A stretch of DNA of 42,612 nucleotides from DATFJZ01 sp034660495. GTDB taxonomy: Bacteria > Desulfobacterota > Desulfobacteria > Desulfobacterales > Desulfobacteraceae. The stretch's first letter is position 1; each line of letters opens with the position of its first letter. The stretch covers positions 1 through 42,612 of the forward strand of contig JAYEJJ010000170.1 of NCBI GenBank assembly GCA_034660495.1. Reading direction: 5' to 3'. The position numbers and the translations under genes were made by a program. Shown piece after piece: positions 17,995-24,772 of the stretch. The notes beneath the pieces are model-generated. The model searched no databases, had not been told where the DNA came from, and saw only the letters and a list, made by a program, of their open reading frames with translations.

Positions 17995-18263
17995 GGATTT
18001 ACAAAATACTCCCTTGTCCTTGATGATCCGGTTTTTGTGTCTGATTTTACAGCCCTCTGTCCCGCCTGGTACTGGACTTGAAAATGGATGTCCAGGCCGG
18101 CACACCGGCGCGCAGATCTTTAAGAATTTAACAGAAGCGCTGAACAATTACAAACACTTTGCCTTAAGCCTGCATGAAAATTTTTACAGGGGGGGAGGAT
18201 TCCTTTGTTGACAATAAAAGTCTATCAATTATATACTTTTATCTCAACAATCAAAAGCTTTAT
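17995..18263. other. intergenic region upstream of the tRNA nucleotidyltransferase gene
   Basis: No gene is seen. The open extension of the minus-strand gene to 18147 is rich in Pro, Cys and Gly and looks non-coding. The region holds CCGGCACACCGG (about 18097-18108, imperfectly symmetric) and, at its right, a plus-strand promoter described separately. Structured repeats begin at 18264. Confidence 0.5.
18208..18237 (+). promoter_or_regulatory. sigma70-type promoter upstream of pilC
   Basis: TTGACA (18208-18213) is followed after 18 bases by TATACT (18232-18237). It points toward pilC, with a leader of about 325 bases that carries three structured repeats. Box quality is high; spacing is one base above optimal. 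Confidence 0.6.
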
Positions 18264-18357
18264 ATGAAACAGCCGATTAAGAGCCCCCAGCGGCACTCTT
18301 CTGTTTCATTCTTCGTTGTGGGTTAGTCGGAAACGAACGCTTAAAACTTTCATATAA
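18264..18357 (-). repeat. structured intergenic repeat, copy 2 (reverse orientation)
   Basis: A perfect 9-bp inverted pair ATGAAACAG (18264-18272)/CTGTTTCAT (18301-18309) encloses AAGAG (18279-18283)/CTCTT (18296-18300) and the module CCCCCAGCGGC. It continues as TTCTTCGTTGTGGG, the reverse of the CCACAACGAAGAA end seen in other copies. Compared with copy 1 it is inverted, and its right half runs into the next copy. Confidence 0.75.
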
Positions 18358-18395
18358 CAACCATGAGCAGCATGCTCACAACAAACCATGAAAGC
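18346..18395 (+). repeat. structured intergenic repeat, copy 3
   Basis: CTTTCATATAAC...ATGAAAG encloses an inner hairpin TGAGCA-gca-TGCTCA (18364-18378) followed by CACAACAAA. The next copy has TGCCT-tgac-AGGCA at the same place: a different sequence with the same hairpin, which argues for conservation of structure. Confidence 0.85.
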
Positions 18396-18444
18396 CTTCA
18401 GCCGTCAGTAAGCAGCAGGGTTTTACTGGAAGCTGAGTACTGAA

Positions 18445-18540
18445 GGCTTTCATATAACGACAATGCCTTGACAGGCACAACAAAGCATGAAAGCTGTTAG
18501 CTGAGTACTGATGGCTGATGGCTGATGGCTTTCATATAAA
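18445..18540 (+). repeat. structured intergenic repeat, copy 4, with heptamer array
   Basis: GCTTTCAT (18446-18453) and ATGAAAGC (18486-18493) close over an inner hairpin TGCCT-tgac-AGGCA (18464-18477). The 59 bases 18445-18503 match 42425-42483 at all but two positions. Three GATGGCT heptamers (18510-18530) and another TTCATATAA follow, as if a further copy had been cut short 30 bp before pilC. Confidence 0.9.
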
Positions 18541-18569
18541 AAAGCGCTCCAAATGCAAAAGGAATTACC

Positions 18570-19778
18570 ATGCCGGTTTATCTGTGGAAAGGGAAAAATT
18601 CCAGAAATAGAAAAGTTAAGGGGGAAATGGATGCAGAAAATGCGGATCAGGTTAGATCCAGTCTAGCCCGCAGGAAAATTGAGGCGGTCAAGGTCAAGGA
18701 AAAACCCAAAGATCTGTTTGAGAATATTGGTTTTCTGCAGCCCAAGGTTAAGGAAACGGATGTGATCATTTTTGCCAGGCAGTTTTCTACCATGATTGAT
18801 GCAGGCCTTCCCCTTCTCCAGTGTCTGGATATTCTCTATGCCCAGCAGGAAAATTCAACCTTTAAAAAAATATTAAAAGAGACCAAGGAGTCTGTTGAAT
18901 CAGGAGAAACCTTTGCCGATGCCTTGAGAAAATACCCCAAAATTTTTAATGAATTGTTCACCAATATGGTGGCGGCCGGTGAAGCCGGCGGTATCCTTGA
19001 TGTTATTTTAAGACGGCTTTCCGCATATATGGAAAAAATGGCCAAATTAAAAAAACAGGTTAAGGGCGCCATGACCTATCCGGCCATTACAATGGCAGTG
19101 GCTGTTATTGTTGTGGGGATTATCCTGGTGTTTGTGATTCCTGTCTTTTCTGAAATGTTTGAAGGATTTGGGGAGGCTCTGCCGACGCCTACCCTTGTGG
19201 TCGTTGCCATGAGTGATTTTGTGATCAATAAGATCGGCTATATTATCGGAGGCTTTTTTGCAGCGGTATTTTTAATTAAACGGATATATTCAACGGAAAA
19301 AGGGAAAATTGTCATGGATGATTTTTTCTTAAAACTTCCTGTTTTCGGTATCCTTATCAGAAAGGTGGCGGTTGCCAAATTTACAAGAACAATGGGCACA
19401 ATGATGTCCAGCGGGGTTTCAATCCTTGAAGCCCTTGATATTGTGGCCAAAACCGCAGGCAATAAAATTGTTGAATTTGCAATCTATGATGTAAAATCCG
19501 GTATTTCAGAGGGGAGATCCATGGCTGCCCCCCTTTTGGAAAGCGGTGTATTTCCGTCAATGGTCTGTTCCATGATTTCAGTGGGGGAGGCCACCGGCGC
19601 CCTGGATACCATGCTGGAAAAAATAGCTGATTTTTATGATGAAGAAGTGGATCAGGCCGTTAAAAATTTGACAGACATGATTGAGCCTTTTTTACTGGTT
19701 TTCCTGGGTGTGGTCATCGGCGGGCTGGTTATTGCCATGTATCTTCCCATATTTAAAATGGCGGGAGCCATAGCATAG
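18570..19778 (+). CDS. pilC: type IV pilus assembly protein PilC (GspF family)
   Basis: A 402-residue inner-membrane platform protein of type IV pili. The N-terminus (MPVYLWKGKNSRNRKVKGEM) is the PilC/GspF cytoplasmic start. Two T2SSF repeats lie at about 68-190 and 270-395, each opening with a conserved block (FARQFSTMIDAGLPLLQCL; FTRTMGTMMSSGVSILEAL). Membrane helices lie at about 170-195, 220-240 and 375-395. The ATG has a good site (AAGGAATTACC). No other pilus structural gene is in the window, but the next gene is a PilS-like kinase. Confidence 0.93.
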   Translation: MPVYLWKGKNSRNRKVKGEMDAENADQVRSSLARRKIEAVKVKEKPKDLFENIGFLQPKVKETDVIIFARQFSTMIDAGLPLLQCLDILYAQQENSTFKKILKETKESVESGETFADALRKYPKIFNELFTNMVAAGEAGGILDVILRRLSAYMEKMAKLKKQVKGAMTYPAITMAVAVIVVGIILVFVIPVFSEMFEGFGEALPTPTLVVVAMSDFVINKIGYIIGGFFAAVFLIKRIYSTEKGKIVMDDFFLKLPVFGILIRKVAVAKFTRTMGTMMSSGVSILEALDIVAKTAGNKIVEFAIYDVKSGISEGRSMAAPLLESGVFPSMVCSMISVGEATGALDTMLEKIADFYDEEVDQAVKNLTDMIEPFLLVFLGVVIGGLVIAMYLPIFKMAGAIA

Positions 19779-19779
19779 G

Positions 19780-21129
19780 TTGAAACAGGTTGTGACCCGA
19801 TTTTCACTTAAAGACAGCCACGATTCACTGCGAAGGCTTAAATGGCTGATATGGTTCAGGGCATTTTTTGCCCTGGTTCTGCTTGTTTCCACCTTTATCT
19901 TCTGCACCAGTGAAGATCTCTGCTCAGAGCATAAGCCCTTTATCTTTCTTTACGGCATATCGTTTTTTCTGCTTTTCCTGTCCCTGATTTATTCTGTCTT
20001 ATTGATTAAACTGAAGTCAACCCATGTTTTTATCTATTTTCAGCTGTTTCTGGATTCTTTTATCGTAACCATAATAATCTGCATTACAGGGGGGTTTTCA
20101 AGTATTTTCACCTTTTTATATCTACTGGTGATCATCAGTGCCAGTATGCTGCTGTTTAGAAGGGGAAGTATGGTGATTGCGCTTTGCTGCAGCTTACAAT
20201 ACGGGGTTCTCATCGATCTGGAGTATTTCGGCATTGTCAAACCCTTTGGACATACCATGGTTCTTGCCGATTCTGTCGCGTGGACCCATGTCATATACCG
20301 TATTGTTATTATTATGGGGGCCTGTTTTGCCGTTGCTTTTTTAAGCGGGATTCTTGCCCTTCAGGCCAAGCGGGCCCGGGGAGATCTCAAGGTAATGGAA
20401 GGGCACCTTCGCCGGGTAAAAAGAATGGCTGCCATGGGCGAACTGGCCTCTTCCATTGCCCATGAAATTAGAAATCCCCTGGCCTCTCTTTCCGGTGCCA
20501 TCCAGCTCTTAAAAGAGGATACCGACCCCGGCTCTGCCAATTACAGGCTGATGAAGATCGTGCTGAGGGAAACAGAAAGACTGTCCAAAATTGTCAGTGA
20601 CTTTCTGGTGTTTGCAAAACCGCAGAAGATTGACACTGAGAACCTGCGTCTGGATCAATCCGTAAAGGAGATCGTTTCCCTGTTCCGGCAGGACCCTGTC
20701 TGCAGAAAAGGGATTGAAATAAAAACAAAAATCAACAGTCCTGTATGGGTCAATATGGAGCAGGGGCATCTGCGTCAGGTGTTGTGGAACCTTTTGAAGA
20801 ATGCCGCAGAAGCCATTAAGGAAAACGGGGTGATTCAGGTTAAAGTCATTCAGTACAGAAACGACAGGGTGCATCTGACAATAATGGACAACGGATCAGG
20901 CATAAGAAAAGAGGATATAGATTCCCTGTTCGACCCCTTTGTGACAACCAAGGCCAGCGGGACCGGGCTGGGTCTGTCCATTGTCCATCGAATCATTGAT
21001 ACCTATCAGGGTATGATTGACCTGGAAACAGAATGGGGGCGGGGAACCGTGTTTACTCTTATTTTAAACAGTGCCCCTCAGAGTGAGTCAGGAGCAGGCA
21101 TGGAAAAAAGGGACAAATCCTGCGATTAA
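19780..21129 (+). CDS. membrane histidine kinase, PilS-like
   Basis: A 449-residue two-component sensor. Residues about 20-200 hold about six hydrophobic helices, the PilS-type sensor. A short linker is followed by the HisKA dimerisation helix with phosphorylatable His in SSIAHEIRNPLASLSGA (His about 228). The ATPase domain has N box NLLKNAAEAI, G1 DNGSGI and the F/G2 region FDPFVTTKASGTGLGLSIV. It starts one base after the pilC stop, from TTG; a GTG 12 bases later is an alternative. Position and sensor shape suggest PilS, but no PilR-type regulator follows. Confidence 0.85.
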   Translation: MKQVVTRFSLKDSHDSLRRLKWLIWFRAFFALVLLVSTFIFCTSEDLCSEHKPFIFLYGISFFLLFLSLIYSVLLIKLKSTHVFIYFQLFLDSFIVTIIICITGGFSSIFTFLYLLVIISASMLLFRRGSMVIALCCSLQYGVLIDLEYFGIVKPFGHTMVLADSVAWTHVIYRIVIIMGACFAVAFLSGILALQAKRARGDLKVMEGHLRRVKRMAAMGELASSIAHEIRNPLASLSGAIQLLKEDTDPGSANYRLMKIVLRETERLSKIVSDFLVFAKPQKIDTENLRLDQSVKEIVSLFRQDPVCRKGIEIKTKINSPVWVNMEQGHLRQVLWNLLKNAAEAIKENGVIQVKVIQYRNDRVHLTIMDNGSGIRKEDIDSLFDPFVTTKASGTGLGLSIVHRIIDTYQGMIDLETEWGRGTVFTLILNSAPQSESGAGMEKRDKSCD

Positions 21130-21139
21130 TTATTGTTAC

Positions 21140-21169
21140 TTGACACTGCCTTATGATCTAGGCTATTAA
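21140..21169 (+). promoter_or_regulatory. possible promoter for lysS and the envelope genes
   Basis: TTGACA (21140-21145) is followed after 18 bases by TATTAA (21164-21169). It lies just after the kinase gene and before repeat copy 5, about 170 bases ahead of lysS. The -10 box is only moderate. Confidence 0.4.
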
Positions 21170-21195
21170 ACACCCTGCTGATACATATTCTTGCA

Positions 21196-21289
21196 ATAAC
21201 CGGCATGGCCGGCCCATGATTACGGATCCGGCCACAACAAAGAATGAAACGCCGCCAGCGGCAATGCTCAGGCGATTGTTTCATTTTAA
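21196..21289 (+). repeat. structured intergenic repeat, copy 5
   Basis: AATAACCGGCATGGCCGGCCCAT (in two parts, hairpin CCGGC-atg-GCCGG at 21200-21212) is followed by CCACAACAAAGAATGAAAC (21232-21250) and the hairpin GCCGC-ca-GCGGC (21251-21262). AATGAAAC (21243-21250) can also pair with GTTTCATT (21279-21286). It lies in the leader of lysS. Reverse-complement copy 7 at 35371 matches it closely, with paired changes in the second hairpin. Confidence 0.88.
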
Positions 21290-21339
21290 CCATTACAATA
21301 CCATGAAAATCTGACAAAGAGAAAAATAAAACAATAAAA

Positions 21340-22815
21340 ATGGAAGATGTCAACAAGCTGTTAAAAGCGCGTAAAGCTAAAATTGATGAATTGAAAAAAA
21401 ACAATGTAGCCCTGTATCCCAATGATTTCAGAACAAGCCATGCTGTTGAGGACGTATTGTCACTTACCCGGAACCAACCGGATGATCTGGGGGAAAACGG
21501 GCTTAAGTTCTCCCTTGCAGGCAGAATGATGGCAGTGAATAAATTCGGCAAATCTTCCTTTATAAGATTTAAGGACAGAACTGGTCAGATTCAGGCCTAT
21601 CTTCAGAAAAATACCCTGGGAGACGAAGTCTATGCCCTGTTCAAAAAACTTGATGTGGGTGATTTTATAGGGGTTACAGGCCCTGTCTTTCAGACCAGGA
21701 CAGGGGAGTGGACGATTCTGGCAGAAGAATTCAGGCTCCTTTCCAAGTCGTTCAGGCCGCTTCCGGAGAAATTCCACGGTATCAAGGACCCTGAAAAGAG
21801 ATATCGGCAGCGGTATCTTGATTTGATAATGAATGAAAAAACCAGGGATATTTTTCAAAAGAGAAGCCAAACCCTTAAGGTGATGCGGTCTTTGTTTGAG
21901 GAAGCCGGCTTTATGGAGGTTGAAACCCCCATGATGCAGCCCCTGCCGGGAGGGGCGGAAGCCACCCCCTTTAAAACCTGGCACAATGCCCTGAACATGA
22001 CGCTTTTTTTGCGTATTGCGCCGGAACTTTATCTGAAAAGACTGGTTGTCGGCGGATTTGAAAAAGTGTTTGAGATCAACCGCAATTTCAGAAACGAGGG
22101 TGTATCTACCCGGCACAATCCTGAGTTCACAATGGTCGAGTTTTACCAGGCCTATGCAGATTATAACGACCTCATGGAATTTACGGAAAAAATGTTCAGA
22201 AAAATTGCCCTGGCAGTCACAGGATCGGAAAAGGTGGCATACCAGGGGGATATTATTGATTTCAAAGGCCCTTGGAAGAAAATTGATCTTCACGATGCCC
22301 TGGTGGACATCGGCGGACTGGACCGGGCTATACTTGATGACAAAAAAGGGCTTCTCGCCTTTGCTGCAGAAAGAGACATAAAAATTACAAAAAAGGAACG
22401 TCACGGCAAGGTGCTGACCAAGCTTTTTGATATGCTTGTAGAGCCCTGGCTGATCCAGCCCACATTTGTTACAGGGTATCCGGTTGAAGTATCGCCCCTT
22501 TCAAGAAAAAGTGATACCAACCCTGATGTGACCGACAGGTTTGAGCTGTTTATTGCCGGTAAGGAGATTGCCAATGGGTTTTCCGAGATCAATGATCCCG
22601 AAGATCAGCATGCCAGGTTTCTGGAGCAGGTGTCCCAGAGGGAGGACGGCGACAGTGAGGCCCACACCATGGATTCAGATTATATTGAAGCAATGGAATA
22701 CGGCATGCCCCCGACCGCCGGCGAGGGAATCGGCATTGACAGGCTGGTCATGCTTTTGACGGATGCCTACTCCATCAGGGAAGTGATCCTTTTTCCCCAT
22801 ATGAAAAACAATTAA
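21340..22815 (+). CDS. lysS: lysyl-tRNA synthetase, class II
   Basis: A 491-residue class IIb synthetase. An N-terminal OB-fold anticodon domain (about 55-150, FIRFKDRTGQIQAYLQK) precedes the catalytic core with motif 1 around GFMEVETPMMQPLPGGAEA, motif 2 FRNEGVSTRHNPEFTMVEFY and motif 3 GEGIGIDRLVMLL. Length and order are normal. The ATG at 21340 lacks a clear ribosome site. lolC/E starts 11 bases after the stop, so lysS heads an envelope-biogenesis transcript. Confidence 0.97.
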   Translation: MEDVNKLLKARKAKIDELKKNNVALYPNDFRTSHAVEDVLSLTRNQPDDLGENGLKFSLAGRMMAVNKFGKSSFIRFKDRTGQIQAYLQKNTLGDEVYALFKKLDVGDFIGVTGPVFQTRTGEWTILAEEFRLLSKSFRPLPEKFHGIKDPEKRYRQRYLDLIMNEKTRDIFQKRSQTLKVMRSLFEEAGFMEVETPMMQPLPGGAEATPFKTWHNALNMTLFLRIAPELYLKRLVVGGFEKVFEINRNFRNEGVSTRHNPEFTMVEFYQAYADYNDLMEFTEKMFRKIALAVTGSEKVAYQGDIIDFKGPWKKIDLHDALVDIGGLDRAILDDKKGLLAFAAERDIKITKKERHGKVLTKLFDMLVEPWLIQPTFVTGYPVEVSPLSRKSDTNPDVTDRFELFIAGKEIANGFSEINDPEDQHARFLEQVSQREDGDSEAHTMDSDYIEAMEYGMPPTAGEGIGIDRLVMLLTDAYSIREVILFPHMKNN

Positions 22816-22825
22816 AACAGATTCC

Positions 22826-24049
22826 ATGTCCCTTGAATTTTTTATAGCCGGGAAGTATCTCAAGGCCAGGAGAAAAGAAGGGTTTATTTCTGTAATATCC
22901 TTTCTCTCCGTTGCTGGTGTGGCTGTCGGCGTTATGGCCCTTGTCGTTGTAATTGCCGTTATGACCGGCGCAGAAAAGGATTTCAGGAAGCGGATTCTCG
23001 GCGTGGAGCCCCATGTGCTTGTGATGACCTATTCCGGAAGGATAAACAACAGCCAGGAAATCCTGGAACAGGTGGATCAGATCAAAAAGGTTACAGCGGT
23101 TTCTCCCATTATTTTTGGTCAGACCATGATAAGAACATCAAATTCCCTGTCCGGGGCAATGGTAAGGGGGATTGATCCGGACTCCAGGGTGAATCCCATC
23201 AAAGGGATTTCCCGGGAAAAACTGGTAAAAGACCTTGGCCTGATACAAGAAAAGGGGACCCTGCCGGGTATTGTTCTGGGAAAGGAACTGGCTATAAATA
23301 TCGGTGCGGCCCCGGGGGATAAAATTGTGCTTATGTCACCTGGCGGTATGATTTCACCAGTGGGTCATATTCCTTCCCTTAAACGCTTTGTGGTAAAGGG
23401 AACCTTTGAGTCCGGCATGTATGAATATGATACATCCCTGGCCTATGTGCACATCAAAGAGGCGCAGAAGCTCATGGGCATGAAAGACAAAGTGTCTGCT
23501 CTGGGCGTATGGGTGGACAATGTGTTTACCGCAGACCAGGTGAAAAAAGCCATAGAAGCTGAGCTTAAGGCCCCTTTTTATGCCAGGGACTGGATGGAGA
23601 TCAATAAAAGCCTTTTTTCAGCCTTGAAACTGGAAAAAGCAGCCATGTTTATTATTCTGACATTGATTATTCTGGTGGCAGCCTTTAATATTGCCAGTGC
23701 CCTGATCATGATGGTCATGGAAAAGACAAAGGATATTGCCGTACTCAAGGCAATGGGCGCAACAGATGGACTGGTGCGGCGGATTTTTATGGTTAAAGGG
23801 ATGATCATCGGGCTGCTGGGCACATTGTTTGGTACGGTTTCAGGCGTTCTGGTATGCCTTGTCCTTGAAAGATATAAATTTATTGAACTGCCTTCTGCAT
23901 ATCCCTTTACAACGCTCCCTGTCCAGCTTGAATATTTTGATGTGTGTCTGATTTCTGTATCAGCTGTTGTGATCTGTTTTGTTTCCACGATTTATCCTTC
24001 CTGTAGAGCGTCTAAAATGGATCCGGTGGAGGCCCTGCGGTATGGATGA
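22826..24049 (+). CDS. lolC: lipoprotein-releasing ABC transporter permease LolC/LolE
   Basis: A 407-residue inner-membrane permease that extracts mature lipoproteins for transfer to the outer membrane. It has a first membrane helix at about 20-48 (ISFLSVAGVAVGVMALVVVIAVM), a periplasmic MacB-type domain to about 265, then three helices with the FtsX-type permease region (EKTKDIAVLKAMGATDGLVRRIFMVKG in overlapping parts) and the end SCRASKMDPVEALRYG. Only one permease gene is present, so it probably acts as a homodimer. The stop overlaps the ATPase gene start by 8 bases. Confidence 0.92.
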   Translation: MSLEFFIAGKYLKARRKEGFISVISFLSVAGVAVGVMALVVVIAVMTGAEKDFRKRILGVEPHVLVMTYSGRINNSQEILEQVDQIKKVTAVSPIIFGQTMIRTSNSLSGAMVRGIDPDSRVNPIKGISREKLVKDLGLIQEKGTLPGIVLGKELAINIGAAPGDKIVLMSPGGMISPVGHIPSLKRFVVKGTFESGMYEYDTSLAYVHIKEAQKLMGMKDKVSALGVWVDNVFTADQVKKAIEAELKAPFYARDWMEINKSLFSALKLEKAAMFIILTLIILVAAFNIASALIMMVMEKTKDIAVLKAMGATDGLVRRIFMVKGMIIGLLGTLFGTVSGVLVCLVLERYKFIELPSAYPFTTLPVQLEYFDVCLISVSAVVICFVSTIYPSCRASKMDPVEALRYG

Positions 24050-24737
24050 AAATAGGAGCCAGCCCCTTATGCGGCTCAGGTCTGTTTCCAAGGGGTTTAA
24101 TACAAAAGATGAAAAAATAGAAATTCTCAACCAGGTGGATTTTGATATTTACCAGGGGCAGACCATTGCCGTGGTAGGGGCGTCAGGGATCGGCAAATCA
24201 ACTTTTCTCCATGTGATCGGAACCCTTGACCGCCCGGACAGCGGGTCTCTTTTTTTTCAGGACTGTGATCTTTTGTCCATGAATGACGCAAAACTTGCCC
24301 GTTTCAGAAATAAAAAAATAGGTTTTGTATTTCAGTTTCATCATCTTCTTTCAGGATTTACAGCTCTGGAAAATGTGATGATTCCCTGTATGATCAGCAG
24401 GGTTTCCAGAAAACAGGCCTTGGAAAAGGCAAAAACGGTTATCTCCAGACTGGGACTTGAAAAGCGGCTGTATCACCGGGCCGAAGACCTGTCCGGCGGA
24501 GAGCAGCAGCGGATAGCCATGGCCCGGGCCCTTGTGATGAATCCGGATCTTCTTCTGGCGGATGAGCCCACAGGTAATCTGGACAGAAAAAACAGCAGTG
24601 AAATGCACCGTTTGATTATGGCGTTGAACCAGGAATTCAACATGACCCTGGTGGTGGTTACCCATAATGAAGAATTGGCAGGTCTTATGCAAAAAAAAGT
24701 GACGATTAAGGAAACGAGAATCATATCTGTTGATTGA
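24042..24737 (+). CDS. lolD: lipoprotein-releasing ABC transporter ATPase LolD
   Basis: A 231-residue ATPase that powers the LolC/E permease. Walker A is GASGIGKST (46-54), the Q loop lies in FVFQFHHLL, the ABC signature is LSGGEQQR (150-157) and Walker B ends LLLADEPT (about 170-177). The ATG at 24042 lies 9 bases behind a full GGAGG inside the end of lolC, which supports this start over an in-frame ATG at 23979. Confidence 0.95.
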   Translation: MDENRSQPLMRLRSVSKGFNTKDEKIEILNQVDFDIYQGQTIAVVGASGIGKSTFLHVIGTLDRPDSGSLFFQDCDLLSMNDAKLARFRNKKIGFVFQFHHLLSGFTALENVMIPCMISRVSRKQALEKAKTVISRLGLEKRLYHRAEDLSGGEQQRIAMARALVMNPDLLLADEPTGNLDRKNSSEMHRLIMALNQEFNMTLVVVTHNEELAGLMQKKVTIKETRIISVD

Positions 24738-24772
24738 AATTTTAAGGTAAAGACTAGTAGAAAAATTATTCT

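Noticed and set aside
21130..21339. Lysine riboswitch or attenuator upstream of lysS
   Set aside because: There is no lysine codon run or L-box-like core; the symmetry there belongs to the dispersed repeat.
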